Assembly (NCBI RefSeq): GCF_014196305.1
Contig: NZ_JACIDJ010000004.1
Location: 144,556 to 208,555 of the forward strand
Direction: 5' to 3'
Length of the DNA: 64,000 bases
From: Roseococcus suduntuyensis
GTDB lineage: Bacteria; Pseudomonadota; Alphaproteobacteria; Acetobacterales; Acetobacteraceae
The notes under the pieces were generated by a model that made no database searches, had not been told where the DNA came from, and saw nothing but the letters and a program-made list of their open reading frames with translations. Every line of letters starts with the position of its first letter. The first letter of the stretch is position 1. The position numbers and the translations under genes were made by a program. This document shows, piece after piece, positions 1 to 9,353 of this stretch.

Positions 1-104
1 AGTGCCACCCGCGCGCCGCCCGCGGCCAGCCGTTGCGCGATGGCAAGCCCCAGCCCCCGCGCGCCGCCCGTCACCACCGCCATCTTCCCATCCAGACCGC
101 CCAC
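1..104 (-). CDS. SDR-family oxidoreductase, N-terminal fragment cut by window edge
   Basis: Only the first 34 codons are inside the window; the rest lies to the left. After the GTG start the peptide contains the glycine-rich Rossmann motif TGGARGLG, followed by an AIAQRLAAGGARV helix and strand, which is the NAD(P)-binding start of a short-chain dehydrogenase/reductase. I chose the GTG start because GGAGG lies six bases upstream of it; an internal ATG seven codons later has no such site. Substrate and catalytic residues lie outside the window. It diverges from icd across about 150 bp. Confidence 0.8.
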   Translation of the reverse strand, partial: MGGLDGKMAVVTGGARGLGLAIAQRLAAGGARVA

Positions 105-256
105 GCACCGCCTCCCTGCCGCGCCGGGGGCGCTTGGCCCCCATCCCTTGTTTCAAGGGGGCCACGGTGCGATGGTGCGGCCCGCATCGCAACACTCCGG
201 TTGAGGACCCCTGCGGGCGCGTGCGCTGGCGGGGTTAAGATAAAGGCAAGGACCGC

Positions 257-1474
257 ATGGCCAAGATCAAGGTGAAAACCCCCGTCGTGGAGATGGACGG
301 GGACGAGATGACGCGCATCATCTGGGGGTTCATCAAGGACCGCCTGATCCTGCCCTACCTCGACATCGACCTGAAGTACTACGACCTCGGCATCGAATAT
401 CGCGACCAGACCGACGACCAGGTGACGGTGGATGCCGCCAATGCCACCAAGCAGTATGGCGTGGGCGTGAAGTGCGCGACCATCACCCCCGATGAGGCGC
501 GCGTCGCCGAATTCGGCCTGAAGAAGATGTGGCGCAGCCCGAACGGCACCATCCGCAACATCCTCGACGGCACGATCTTCCGCGAGCCCATCATCTGCAA
601 GAACGTGCCGCGCCTGGTGCCGCACTGGTCCAAGCCCATCGTGGTCGGCCGCCATGCCTATGGCGACATCTACCGCGCCGCCGAGACCAAGGTCCCCGGT
701 GCCGGCAAGGCCACGCTGACCTGGACGCCCGCCGATGGCGGCGCGCCGGTCGAGATGGAAGTCACGAACTTCCCCGCCGGCGGCGGCGTGCTGATGGGCA
801 TGCACAACACCCGCGCCAGCATCGAGGGCTTCGCCCGCGCCAGCCTGAACTACGGCCTCTCGCGCGGCTACAGCGTGTATTTCAGCCACAAGAACACGAT
901 CCTCAAGGCCTATGACGGCGAGTTCAAGGACATCTTCCGCAAGGTGTTCGACACGGAATTCGCCGACAAGTTCAAGGCCGCCGGCATCACCTACGAGGAC
1001 CGGCTGATCGACGACATGGTGGCCTGCGCGCTGAAGTGGGAAGGCGGCTATGTCTGGGCCTGCAAGAACTACGATGGCGACGTGCAGTCGGACATCGTGG
1101 CGCAGGGCTTCGGCAGCCTCGGCCTCATGACCTCCGTGCTGCTCTCGCCCGATGGGCAGACGGTGGAATCCGAGGCCGCCCACGGCACGGTGACGCGCCA
1201 CTACCGCGAGCACCAGAAGGGCCGTGAGACCTCCACGAACCCCATCGCCTCCATCTTCGCCTGGACGCGCGGCCTGGCCTATCGCGGCAAGTTCGACGGC
1301 ACGCCCGACGTGACCGACTTCGCGAACGCGCTGGAGCAGGTCTGCATCGAGACGGTCGAGGGCGGGCAGATGACCAAGGACCTCGCCATCCTCATCGGCA
1401 AGGACCAGCCCTACCTCTCCACCCAGGCCTTCCTGGCCGCGCTGGACGAGAACCTGAAGAAGAAGATGGGCTGA
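257..1474 (+). CDS. icd: NADP-dependent isocitrate dehydrogenase
   Basis: Oxidative decarboxylation of isocitrate to 2-oxoglutarate in the TCA cycle, cytoplasmic. The 405-residue product begins [20 protein letters not shown] and contains [13 protein letters not shown] and the [16 protein letters not shown] segment, which are hallmarks of the homodimeric, eukaryote-like type II IDH common in Alphaproteobacteria rather than the E. coli type. Length is as expected for the family. The start follows AAGGA at a sensible distance. In many Alphaproteobacteria icd sits near alaS and recA; here those genes are 35-42 kb away, so that linkage has been opened up. Confidence 0.97.
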   Translation: MAKIKVKTPVVEMDGDEMTRIIWGFIKDRLILPYLDIDLKYYDLGIEYRDQTDDQVTVDAANATKQYGVGVKCATITPDEARVAEFGLKKMWRSPNGTIRNILDGTIFREPIICKNVPRLVPHWSKPIVVGRHAYGDIYRAAETKVPGAGKATLTWTPADGGAPVEMEVTNFPAGGGVLMGMHNTRASIEGFARASLNYGLSRGYSVYFSHKNTILKAYDGEFKDIFRKVFDTEFADKFKAAGITYEDRLIDDMVACALKWEGGYVWACKNYDGDVQSDIVAQGFGSLGLMTSVLLSPDGQTVESEAAHGTVTRHYREHQKGRETSTNPIASIFAWTRGLAYRGKFDGTPDVTDFANALEQVCIETVEGGQMTKDLAILIGKDQPYLSTQAFLAALDENLKKKMG

Positions 1475-1532
1475 ACAGGCCCAGGACGCGCCGGGCACCT
1501 GCCCGGCGTGAACGGCCCCGGAGGACTTCACG

Positions 1533-2135
1533 ATGCATGTGGATTACTACTACTCGCTGAATTCCCCCTGGGCCTATCTCGGCTCCACGCGCTTCGAGGC
1601 GATGTGCGCGAAGCACGGGGCCACCGTCGCCCCCTTCCCCGTGGATTTCGGGGTGATCTTCCCGGCCTCGGGCGGGCTGCCCCTGCCAAAGCGCGCCCCG
1701 CAGCGCCAGGCCTACCGGCTGATGGAGCTGGCCCGCTGGAGCCGGCACCTGAACCTGCCGCTGAACCCGCAGCCATCTTCCTTTCCCTTCAACGAACCGC
1801 CCATCGCCGCCGCCGTGGTGGCCCTGCGCGAGACGCAGGGCGTGGTGCCGGCCATCCGGCTCTCGCACCGCATCATGCGCGCGATCTGGGCCGATGACGT
1901 GAACCCGGCCGACCCCGCCACCTTCGCCACGCTCGCCGCCGATGTGGGCCTGGACGGCCCGGCCCTGCTGAAGCTGGCCGAGGACCCGCAATGGGCCGAC
2001 CGCCGCCGCACGGACAGCGAGGCGGCCCTGGAGCGCGGCGTCTTCGGCGCGCCCAGCTTCGTCATCGAGGGCGAGATCTTCTGGGGCCAGGACCGGCTGG
2101 ACTTCGTGGAACGGAAACTCGCCGGCCAGGGGTGA
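1533..2135 (+). CDS. 2-hydroxychromene-2-carboxylate isomerase-like DsbA-fold protein
   Basis: A 200-residue protein of the HCCA isomerase branch of the DsbA/kappa-GST superfamily. The N-terminus DYYYSLNSPWAYLGS carries the family signature in which SPW..LG replaces a CxxC site, and the C-terminal GVFGAPSFVIEGEIFWGQDR is the cis-proline thioredoxin-fold element. Characterised members isomerise 2-hydroxychromene-2-carboxylate in naphthalene degradation using glutathione, but no aromatic-degradation genes lie next to this one, so the physiological substrate is unknown. It follows icd by about 60 bp on the same strand and precedes the DUF599 gene by seven bases, suggesting co-transcription. Confidence 0.9.
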   Translation: MHVDYYYSLNSPWAYLGSTRFEAMCAKHGATVAPFPVDFGVIFPASGGLPLPKRAPQRQAYRLMELARWSRHLNLPLNPQPSSFPFNEPPIAAAVVALRETQGVVPAIRLSHRIMRAIWADDVNPADPATFATLAADVGLDGPALLKLAEDPQWADRRRTDSEAALERGVFGAPSFVIEGEIFWGQDRLDFVERKLAGQG

Positions 2136-2142
2136 GCCCGGC

Positions 2143-2823
2143 ATGACCGGCTGGCCGATCAGCCCGCTCGACCTCGCGGCCCTGCTGGTCTTCCTGGGCT
2201 GCTGGACGGGCTATTCGGCGGTGGTGGACCGCGTTCCCTCCATCCGCTCGCGCTCCGTCATCGCGGCGATGGACATGCACCGCCGCACCTGGATGCGCGC
2301 GCTGCTGACGCGCGACAACCGCATCAGCGACACGGCCATCATCGGCAACCTGATGGCCAGCACCTCCTTCCTGGCCAATACCTCCATCTTCATCCTAGCG
2401 GGCCTGGTGGCGCTGCTGGGCGCGCCCGATCTCGGCCAGCGGGCGCTCTCCGCCCTGCCCTTCGCCCAGCCGCCCGCCACGGACTTCGCCTGGGAGCTGC
2501 GGATCTTCCTGCTGGTCTTCATCTTCGTGCGCGCCTTCTTCGAGCTGACCTGGGCGTTGCGCCAGTTCAACTACTGCTCGATCGTGGTGGGCGGCATCGG
2601 CCTGGGCGAGGACGCCCTGCCCCAGGCCGACATGGCGGCCGAGGTCGCCAACCGCGCCGCGCGGCACTTCAACACGGGGCTGCGCGCCTACTACTTCGGG
2701 CTGGCCGCGCTGACATGGATTCTTCACCCGGTGGCCCTGATCCTGGCGTCGCTGCTGGTGCTACGTGAGCTGCACCGGCGGGAATTCCGCTCGGTGGTGC
2801 GGGAGGCGCTGACGCGTGGATAG
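2143..2823 (+). CDS. DUF599 family membrane protein
   Basis: A 226-residue integral membrane protein with about four hydrophobic segments (around residues 8-24, 70-95, 118-135 and 180-205). The stretch RSRSVIAAMDMHRRTWM followed by RDNRISDTAIIGNLM is characteristic of DUF599 proteins, which have no established function. It starts seven bases after the isomerase gene, and its last eight bases overlap the GTG start of the phosphatase gene, so the three genes are probably one transcription unit. Nothing in the sequence points to a substrate. Confidence 0.85.
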   Translation: MTGWPISPLDLAALLVFLGCWTGYSAVVDRVPSIRSRSVIAAMDMHRRTWMRALLTRDNRISDTAIIGNLMASTSFLANTSIFILAGLVALLGAPDLGQRALSALPFAQPPATDFAWELRIFLLVFIFVRAFFELTWALRQFNYCSIVVGGIGLGEDALPQADMAAEVANRAARHFNTGLRAYYFGLAALTWILHPVALILASLLVLRELHRREFRSVVREALTRG

Positions 2824-4390
2824 TGTGGTTCGTCATGTCCTGGAGCTGTCACGGCGCGGGGCGCTGCGCGGGGCCGCGGGCCTCGCGGCGCTGGCCGCGC
2901 TCACGCCGCGCCCGCTGCGCGCCCAGGCGCCGGGACCGCTCTTCACGCTGGGCGTGGCCTCGGGCGACCCGTGGCCGGATTCGGTGGTGCTCTGGACGCG
3001 CCTCGCCCCCGCCCCGCTGGAGGATGGCGGCGGCATGGGCAATGACCCCGTGCCCGTGGCCTGGGAGGTGGCGGAGGATGACGGCTTCCGCCGCGTGGTC
3101 GCGCGCGGCGAGGCGACGGCCCGGCCAGAAGCGGCCCACGCCGTGCATGTCGAGGTAGGCGGGCTGCGGCCGGGGCGCCCCTATTTCTACCGCTTCACCG
3201 CCCAGGGCCAGCAGAGCCGCACGGGCCGCACCCGCACCGCCCCCGCGCCCGGCGAGGCCGCTTCCCTGAACTTCCTCGCCGGCGGCTGCCAGAACTACGA
3301 GCACGGCCACTTCACCGCCTGGCACCACGCCGCGCGCGAGGAGGACGTGGCCTTCGTCTTCCACTATGGCGACTACATCTACGAGCACGCCGGCCGCCGC
3401 CCGGGCCAGGGCGGCTGGGGGCCGGTGGTGCGCTCCCACCACGGCCCGGCGACCTTCACGCTCGACCAATACCGCAGCCGCCACGCGCAATACCGCACCG
3501 ACCCGGACCTCGCCGACGCCCAGGCCGCCCACCCCTTCATCACCACCTATGACGACCATGAGGTGGAGAACAACTGGGCCGCCATGCAAAGCCAGCGCGA
3601 CGGCACCGGCCGCTTCCGCGACGTGATCGTGACGCCCGAGCAATTCGCGCTGCGCGCCGCCGCCGCCTTCCAGGCCTGGTATGAGCACACGCCGGTGCGG
3701 CCCTCCGCCCGCCCGCGCGCGGAGCACATCACCGCCTTCCGCCGCCTGCGCTTCGGCGCCCTGCTGGACTTCCACGCGCTCGACACCCGCCGCTTCCGCG
3801 ACGACCAGCCCTGCGGCGACGGCACGCGAATCCCTTGCGAGGCGGTGGCGCGGCCGGACGCGCAGATGCTGGGCCCCGTGCAGGAGCAATGGCTGCGCGA
3901 GGGCCTGCGCGAGGGCCGCGGCACCTGGCAGGTGCTGGGGCAGCAGGTCTTCTTCACACCCCGGGTCTTCCCCGGCGGCCCCATCAGCATGGATGGCTGG
4001 GATGGCTACCCCGCCGCCCGTGCCCGCGTGCTGGACATGCTGGAAGGCCGCAATGCCGTGGTGCTGACGGGCGATGTCCATCGCGCTTGGGCGGGCGACA
4101 TCCAGCGCACGCCCGAAGGCCCGGCGCTGGGGGTGGAGTTCGTCACCACCTCCATCAGCAGCGAGGGCGATGGCGGCGAGGCCCAGGCCACGGCCGAAGG
4201 CGTGCTGCGGAACAACCCCCATCTGCGCTTCCACAGCAACCGCCGCGGCTACACGCGGCACGAGGTGCGGGCGGACCGGCTTTCGGCCATCTACCGCGCC
4301 GTGCCCTATGTGGAACGCCCCGGCGCGCCGCGTGAGGACCGCGCGCATCTGGTCACGCTGGCCGGGCGGCCGGGCATCGTGCCGGGCTGA
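2816..4390 (+). CDS. phoD: PhoD-type alkaline phosphatase/phosphodiesterase, Tat-exported
   Basis: A 524-residue secreted metallophosphoesterase. The N-terminus carries the twin-arginine signal SRRGALRGAAGLAALAAL, then an N-terminal beta domain starting VASGDPWPDSVVLWTRL, then the PhoD catalytic domain with GDYIYEH, DDHEVENNW and LTGDVHRAW metal-binding motifs. PhoD enzymes release phosphate from phosphodiesters and monoesters using calcium and iron. The GTG start overlaps the upstream DUF599 stop codon and leaves a normal Tat leader; a second GTG three codons on is possible. The gene converges on glycerate kinase with only nine bases between stop codons. No Pho box was identified. Confidence 0.93.
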   Translation: MDSVVRHVLELSRRGALRGAAGLAALAALTPRPLRAQAPGPLFTLGVASGDPWPDSVVLWTRLAPAPLEDGGGMGNDPVPVAWEVAEDDGFRRVVARGEATARPEAAHAVHVEVGGLRPGRPYFYRFTAQGQQSRTGRTRTAPAPGEAASLNFLAGGCQNYEHGHFTAWHHAAREEDVAFVFHYGDYIYEHAGRRPGQGGWGPVVRSHHGPATFTLDQYRSRHAQYRTDPDLADAQAAHPFITTYDDHEVENNWAAMQSQRDGTGRFRDVIVTPEQFALRAAAAFQAWYEHTPVRPSARPRAEHITAFRRLRFGALLDFHALDTRRFRDDQPCGDGTRIPCEAVARPDAQMLGPVQEQWLREGLREGRGTWQVLGQQVFFTPRVFPGGPISMDGWDGYPAARARVLDMLEGRNAVVLTGDVHRAWAGDIQRTPEGPALGVEFVTTSISSEGDGGEAQATAEGVLRNNPHLRFHSNRRGYTRHEVRADRLSAIYRAVPYVERPGAPREDRAHLVTLAGRPGIVPG

Positions 4391-4399
4391 CGCGCCGGC

Positions 4400-5551
4400 T
4401 CAGGCCGCCGCCCGCGCGGGCTGCGCCATGCGCCGACCCACCAGCACGGCGCGCAGCACCTGCTCGGCGCAGGCTTCGAGGTCGGCGGCCGCGCGCGCCA
4501 TCGCCTGCTCCAGGCTGCCCGGCCCGCGCAGGCTGGCGAAACGGGCGTCGAGGCCCAGCGCCTCCGCCCCTTCCCCCAGCGTGCCGGCCAGCGCGATGAC
4601 GGGCACGCCGAGCGACCGCGCGCGCCGCGCCACCTCGGCGGGAATCTTGCCGCGCAGGCTCTGGCCATCCAGCCCGCCCTCGGCGGTGAGGACGAGGTCG
4701 GCGCCCGCGATCCGCCGGTCGAGGTCGAGCCGCGCCAGCGTCACCTCCGCCCAGGGGCGCAGTTTCGCGCCGAGAAAGGCATGCAGCCCGGCGCCCAGCC
4801 CGCCCGAGGCGCCGCCACCCGGAAGGTCGAGCAGCCCCACGGCGCCCAGGTCCCGCGCCGCCACCGCCGCGAAGCGATGCAGCCCGGCCTCCAGCCGCTC
4901 GATATCGGCGAGCGAGGCGCCCTTCTGCGCGCCGAAGCCGCGGCTGACACCCTCCGGCCCGCAGAGCTTCACGCGGGTGTTGCAGGCGACTTCGACGGTC
5001 ACGCCGGCCAGGCGCGGGTCGCGGCCGGCGGTCTCGATCCGGTCCAGCGCGACCAGCGCGCCCCCGCCCGGCGGCAGGTCTTGCCCCTCGGCGTCCAGCA
5101 GCCGGAAGCCCAGCGCCTGGGCGAGGCCCGCCCCGCCGTCACAGGTGCCGCTGTCGCCGCAGCCCAGCAGAATGCGGCGCGCGCCGCCCTCCAGCGCGGC
5201 GCGCAGCAGCTCACCCACCCCGCGCGTGGTGGTGGCCAGCGGGTCCCGGGCGTCGCGGGGCACCAGCCGCAGCCCGCCGGCCGAGGCCATCTCCAGGATG
5301 GCGGTGTCATCCACCCGGCCCAACACCGCCTCGACCGGCGCGCCGGTGGGGCCGGTGACGCGCACCGCCCGCAGCCGCCCCCCGCCCGCCGCGGTCATGG
5401 CGCGGGTGAAGCCCTCGCCGCCATCCACCAGCGGCAGGCAGGTGACCTCCGCCGCCGGGCAGGCGCGGGCCAGCCCTGCCGCGATGGCGGCGGCCACCTC
5501 CCCGGCCAGGAGGCATTCCTTGTAGCCCGAGGGCGCGACCAGAATCCGCAT
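4400..5551 (-). CDS. glycerate 2-kinase (GarK/GlxK family)
   Basis: Phosphorylates D-glycerate, feeding glyoxylate, serine or sugar-acid carbon into lower glycolysis. The 383-residue product starts MRILVAPSGYKECLLAGEVA and contains PLVDGGEGFTRAM, EMASAGGL and the TAEGGLDGQSLRGKIP signature, the standard order of the two-domain GarK-type kinase. The ATG was chosen because AGAAGGA lies five bases upstream; a much longer open frame exists upstream but shows no family similarity. It is transcribed divergently from the 3-hydroxyisobutyrate dehydrogenase gene across a shared 134 bp region, so the two may be co-regulated. Confidence 0.93.
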   Translation of the reverse strand: MRILVAPSGYKECLLAGEVAAAIAAGLARACPAAEVTCLPLVDGGEGFTRAMTAAGGGRLRAVRVTGPTGAPVEAVLGRVDDTAILEMASAGGLRLVPRDARDPLATTTRGVGELLRAALEGGARRILLGCGDSGTCDGGAGLAQALGFRLLDAEGQDLPPGGGALVALDRIETAGRDPRLAGVTVEVACNTRVKLCGPEGVSRGFGAQKGASLADIERLEAGLHRFAAVAARDLGAVGLLDLPGGGASGGLGAGLHAFLGAKLRPWAEVTLARLDLDRRIAGADLVLTAEGGLDGQSLRGKIPAEVARRARSLGVPVIALAGTLGEGAEALGLDARFASLRGPGSLEQAMARAAADLEACAEQVLRAVLVGRRMAQPARAAA

Positions 5552-5684
5552 GCGTCCTTCTCTCCGTCTCGCGGAAGGGTGTTGCGGGAAGGTGGCCGCA
5601 GCATGAACGGGGCTGCCATTTTTCCGCCCGCATGGACAATCGCCCGTGCCGGGATAGGGTTTCGGCAAACGGAGGAAGAACATC

Positions 5685-6557
5685 ATGGCGCGCATCGGCT
5701 TCGTGGGGCTCGGCAATATGGGCCTGCCCATGGCCCGCAACCTGGTTCGGGCGGGGCATGAGGTGGCGGGCTATGACCTCAGCGCCGCCGCCATGGACGC
5801 CGCCGCCGAGGCCGGCATCACCCGCGCGCAATCGGCCGCCGATGCGGCGCGCGGGGCGGGTTTCGTCATCACCATGCTGCCCGCCGGCACCCATGTGCGC
5901 GAGGCCTGGCTGGGCGCGGGCGGCATGGCCGAGGCTGCCGAACCCGAGGCCGTGCTGCTCGACTGCTCCACCATTGACGTCACCACGGCGCGGGAGGTGG
6001 CGGCAGGACGGCCGATGCTGGACGCCCCCGTCTCGGGCGGCACCATGGGGGCGGAGAATGGCACGCTCACCTTCATGGTGGGCGGCGATGCCGCGGCCTT
6101 CGCCCGCGCCAGGCCGATCCTGGAGGCCATGGGGCGCAGCATCGTCCATTGCGGAGAGGCCGGCGCGGGCCAGGCGGCCAAGCTGTGCAACAACATGCTG
6201 CTGGCCATCTCCATGATCGGCACCTGCGAGGCCTTCACGCTCGCCGAAAAGCTCGGCCTCAGCCATGAGGCGCTGTTCGAGGTGGCGAGCAAGTCCTCCG
6301 GGCAGTGCTGGTCGCTGACCACCTATTGCCCGGTGCCCGGCCCGGTGCCGGGCAGCCCGGCCAACCGCGGCTACGCGCCCGGCTTCGCCACGGCGCTGAT
6401 GCTGAAGGACCTCGGCCTCTCGCAGCAGGCGGCGGGCGCGGTGGGGGCGGCCACGCCGCTGGGGGCGGCGGCACTCACCCTCTATGAGCGCTTCGCGGCC
6501 GATGGCGGGGCGCTGCGCGACTTTTCGGGCATCATCGAGATGCTGCGGGAGGCCTGA
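5685..6557 (+). CDS. mmsB: 3-hydroxyisobutyrate dehydrogenase
   Basis: NAD-dependent oxidation of 3-hydroxyisobutyrate to methylmalonate semialdehyde in valine degradation. The 290-residue product has GFVGLGNMGLPMARNL (nucleotide binding), DAPVSGGTMGAENGTL (substrate loop) and a catalytic-lysine segment AAKLCNNMLLAISMIG. The C-terminal SSGQCWS and PVPGPVPGSPANRGY region matches true HIBADH better than tartronate-semialdehyde reductase (GarR), although the neighbouring glycerate kinase makes a GarR-like role worth testing. The start has GGAGGAAGAACATC directly upstream. No other valine-pathway genes are nearby. Confidence 0.9.
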   Translation: MARIGFVGLGNMGLPMARNLVRAGHEVAGYDLSAAAMDAAAEAGITRAQSAADAARGAGFVITMLPAGTHVREAWLGAGGMAEAAEPEAVLLDCSTIDVTTAREVAAGRPMLDAPVSGGTMGAENGTLTFMVGGDAAAFARARPILEAMGRSIVHCGEAGAGQAAKLCNNMLLAISMIGTCEAFTLAEKLGLSHEALFEVASKSSGQCWSLTTYCPVPGPVPGSPANRGYAPGFATALMLKDLGLSQQAAGAVGAATPLGAAALTLYERFAADGGALRDFSGIIEMLREA

Positions 6558-6690
6558 TCCGGGGCTTCCGGTTCAGCTAGGCATCGAGCGCCAGCAGGGC
6601 CAGCGCCGTCAGGATCAGGTTCAGGGGTTCAGCGAGGATCAGCATGGGGGCAATATGCCCCTTGCCCGCGTCAGGCTCGGTCGCAACCTG

Positions 6691-7533
6691 TCAACGAAAA
6701 ACCAGCACCGGAATCCGGCAGCCGCGCAGCAGGGCGGAGGTGGTGCTGCCCAGGATCATGGTGCGCAGCCGGCCGTGGCCATAGGCGCCCATCACCAGCA
6801 GGTCCACGCCCGCATCGGCCACATGGGCGGCGATGGCCTCATGCGTCTCGCCTTGCAGCAGCACGGGACGGGCGGGGCGGCCGGCGGCCTCCAGGATGGC
6901 GGCGGGGGCGGATTGCAGCGAGGCCCCGCCGGAGCCGACGGTGACGAGGTCCAGCGCCATCCCCTCCAGCAGCGGGCTGCGGGCGGCGAACTCCACCATC
7001 CGCAGGGCCGCGGCACTCCCGTCATAGGCGATGGCGCAGCGCGCGATGGGCTTGAAGGCGCGGGCCGAGACCAGCACGGGCCTGGGGCTGGAACGGAGTA
7101 CGCGTTCCAGGTTGGCGCCCAGGTGGCCGGCCGCGAAATCCGCCGCCTCGCCCCGCTTGCCGATGACGAGCAGCTCCGTCTCGCGTTCCAGCTCCAGCAC
7201 ATTGTCCACCAGCGCGCCGTGGCGTTGGGTCAGGCGCACCTCCGCCACACCCGCCGCGCGCAGCCTTGCCTCGGCGGCGTCCAGGATGGCGCGGCCGCGC
7301 TTCAGCGCCAGCTTCCCCCGCGCCTCGTCCAGCGCGGCGAGTTCCTTCAGCAATTCCTCGGAACGGTCGAGGCCCAGCGCCCCGCTGCGGTCCACCGGCG
7401 CCTCGGCGGGCGTGCGGGGGAGGACGTGCAGCACTTGCACGCCGGCGCCCAGCGCGCGCGCCGCCCGGGCGGCGTGATCAATGATGCTCTCGGCGTAGAT
7501 GGAGCCGTCGGTGCAGGCCAGGATGCGTGGCAT
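6691..7533 (-). CDS. tandem-domain universal stress protein
   Basis: A 280-residue cytoplasmic protein of two UspA folds in tandem. The N-terminal domain starts MPRILACTDGSIYAESIIDHA and the C-terminal domain ends MGAYGHGRLRTMILGST, the ATP-binding G-x2-G-x9-G-(S/T) motif of the family. Members bind nucleotides and modulate stress or membrane-transport functions. It lies 14 bp downstream of the SulP gene on the same strand and is almost certainly co-transcribed with it, which suggests it acts on or with the transporter; that is inference from linkage. Confidence 0.93.
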   Translation of the reverse strand: MPRILACTDGSIYAESIIDHAARAARALGAGVQVLHVLPRTPAEAPVDRSGALGLDRSEELLKELAALDEARGKLALKRGRAILDAAEARLRAAGVAEVRLTQRHGALVDNVLELERETELLVIGKRGEAADFAAGHLGANLERVLRSSPRPVLVSARAFKPIARCAIAYDGSAAALRMVEFAARSPLLEGMALDLVTVGSGGASLQSAPAAILEAAGRPARPVLLQGETHEAIAAHVADAGVDLLVMGAYGHGRLRTMILGSTTSALLRGCRIPVLVFR

Positions 7534-7547
7534 GTTCTCGTCCCCCC

Positions 7548-9032
7548 TCAGTGCGTCGCCGGAGCATCGGTGGCCCCTGGCTTGTCGTGGCGACCCAGCC
7601 GCCCGAGCAGTTCGGAGCTGGCCTGGTTGAGGCCGAGGATGTCCACCTCCGTCCCCTCGCGGCGGAATTTCAGCACAACGCGGTCAATGGCCGCCACCGC
7701 CGTGAGGTCCCAGACATGCGCGCCCGAGACGTCGATGACGGCGCGCTCGATCGCCTCGCGCAGGTCGAAGCTGTCCACGAAGGCGTCGGCGGAGGCGAAG
7801 AAGATCTCGCCCGTGACGGTGTAGGTCCGGCTGCGGCCATCCTCGGAGAGGGTGGAGGTGATGCGGAAGATGCGCGCCGCCTTGCGCGCGAAGAAGATCC
7901 CCGAGAGCAGCACGCCTACCGCGACACCCTGCGCCAGATCATGCGTCAGCACCGTCACGATCACCGTGGCGACCATCACCACCGAGGATTCCCAAGGATG
8001 CACCGCGAGGTCGCGCAGCGAGGACCAGCGGAAGGTGCCGATGGAGACCATGACCATCACCGCCACCAGCGCCGCCATGGGGATCTGCCGCACCAGGTCA
8101 CCCAGCAGCATCAGCAGGATCAGCAGGAAGACGCCGCCCCACAGCGTGGACAGCCGCCCCCGCCCGCCCGACTGCACGTTGATGACCGATTGCCCGATCA
8201 TGGCGCAGCCCGCCATGCCGCCGAAGCAGCCGGCCACGATGTTCGACAGCCCCTGGCCCGCGCCCTCGCGGTTCTTGTTGGAGGGGGTGTCGGTCAGCTC
8301 GTCCACGATCTGCGCCGTCATGAAGGATTCGAGCAGCCCCACCACCGCGAGGGTGAGCGAGGTGGGCAGGATGATCCGCAGCGTCTCCAGGTTCCAGGGC
8401 ACGTCGGGCAGCAGGAAGGCGGGCAGGTCGGTGGGCAGTTCGCCCATGTCGCCCACGGTGCGGACCTCGATGCCGAAGAGCAGCGCGGCGGCCGTGAGGA
8501 AGACGATGGCCACCAGCGGCGAGGGCACGGCCGTGGTGAAGCGCGGCAGGATGTAGATGATGGCCAGCCCCACGGCCACCATCGGGTAGGTGATCCAGTT
8601 GACGCCGATGAGTTCGGGCAGCTGCGCCATGAAGATCAGGATGGCCAGCGCGTTCACGAAGCCCGTCATCACCGAGCGCGAGACGAAGCGCATCAGCACG
8701 CTCAGCTTCAGGACGCCCGCGATGATCTGGAACACGCCGCACAGCAGCGTCGCCGCCAGCAGGTATTGCGGCCCATGGTCGCGCACCAGCGTCACCATCA
8801 CCAGCGCCATCGCACCCGTGGCCGCCGAGATCATGGCCGGCCGCCCGCCCGCGAAGGCGATGACGATCATGATGCAGAAGGAGGCGTAGAGCCCCATCTT
8901 CGGGTCCACGCCCGCGATGATGGAGAAGGCGATGGCCTCCGGGATCAGCGCGAGGGCCACGACCGTGCCGGCCAGGATGTCGGCGCGGACATTGGGGAAC
9001 CATTCGGCGCGAAGCCGTTCGAGATGCGTCAA
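7548..9032 (-). CDS. SulP family anion transporter with STAS domain
   Basis: A 494-residue inner-membrane permease. The N-terminal two thirds holds about 12 hydrophobic segments starting with [20 protein letters not shown], which matches the SulP transporter entry motif, and the C-terminal ~120 residues form a cytoplasmic STAS domain ([18 protein letters not shown] and [19 protein letters not shown]). SulP proteins move sulfate, bicarbonate, dicarboxylates or chloride; the substrate cannot be told from sequence. The start appears to be TTG, preceded by GGAG at about ten bases; no better ATG or GTG exists upstream. It is the first gene of a two-gene unit with the universal stress protein. Confidence 0.92.
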   Translation of the reverse strand: MTHLERLRAEWFPNVRADILAGTVVALALIPEAIAFSIIAGVDPKMGLYASFCIMIVIAFAGGRPAMISAATGAMALVMVTLVRDHGPQYLLAATLLCGVFQIIAGVLKLSVLMRFVSRSVMTGFVNALAILIFMAQLPELIGVNWITYPMVAVGLAIIYILPRFTTAVPSPLVAIVFLTAAALLFGIEVRTVGDMGELPTDLPAFLLPDVPWNLETLRIILPTSLTLAVVGLLESFMTAQIVDELTDTPSNKNREGAGQGLSNIVAGCFGGMAGCAMIGQSVINVQSGGRGRLSTLWGGVFLLILLMLLGDLVRQIPMAALVAVMVMVSIGTFRWSSLRDLAVHPWESSVVMVATVIVTVLTHDLAQGVAVGVLLSGIFFARKAARIFRITSTLSEDGRSRTYTVTGEIFFASADAFVDSFDLREAIERAVIDVSGAHVWDLTAVAAIDRVVLKFRREGTEVDILGLNQASSELLGRLGRHDKPGATDAPATH

Positions 9033-9353
9033 GTGAGGAAACTCCGCGGGGGGCGCGCCAAGGGCGCGCGCACGTCAACAGGCCGCGCCCGGAAGGGTGG
9101 CGCGGAGGTCAGGCCAGTGACGTGGTGTCAGGGCGGAGCGAAACGCATCTGCGAGTCCTACCGCCCCATATTGCGCCGCACAACCCGCGAAGTGTCAGTC
9201 GCGGTCTCACAGCCAGGCGATGGCGCTCACCACCAGCACCAAGCATGCGCGGCGGATTCACGCCTTCGGTGATCCCACCGAAGGCGATCCGACGCGAGTC
9301 GCGGGATGAGGACGAAGGGCTCGCTCAGCAGGAGGGCGAGGCCGAGCACAGGC
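9033..9353. other. 321-bp gene-free stretch between sulP and the CMD-family gene
   Basis: No convincing gene. The stretch holds the sulP promoter side on its left, a short hydrophobic open frame on the minus strand with no usable start, and one copy of the dispersed palindromic element (9247-9296) towards the 3' end of the CMD-family gene. Confidence 0.6.
9247..9296. repeat. Dispersed palindromic element, locus A
   Basis: Nested palindrome. The outer arms are GCG-g-CGGAT and ATCCG-a-CGC with a G/A mismatch; then TCAC, CG spacers and a perfect inner hairpin GCCTTCGGTG (9262-9271), loop ATCC, CACCGAAGGC (9276-9285). The same outer architecture recurs at 18.0, 40.6 and 58.7 kb with different inner hairpins. 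It lies about 60 bp beyond the stop codon of the CMD-family gene. Confidence 0.8.

Noticed and set aside
71-1531. Long antisense frame opposite icd (486 codons)
   Set aside because: High GC creates long antisense frames; the sense strand is clearly IDH, and the antisense translation has a low-complexity His/Val/Gly-rich pattern with no family match.
5685-6557. Tartronate semialdehyde reductase (GarR/GlxR) instead of 3-hydroxyisobutyrate dehydrogenase
   Set aside because: The glycerate kinase neighbour suggests it, but the SSGQCWS and PVPG...NRGY region is that of HIBADH and not of GarR.
6577-6645. 22-codon hydrophobic frame on the minus strand (MLILAEPLNLILTALALLAL...)
   Set aside because: It could encode a tiny membrane peptide, but there is no ribosome site and no recognisable KdpF-like or other family pattern; it lies just past the mmsB stop codon where chance frames are common.
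7527-9272. Long plus-strand frame opposite sulP (581 codons, His/Gln/Arg-rich)
   Set aside because: It is the mirror of a clear SulP transporter gene; composition is typical of antisense reading of membrane-protein codons.
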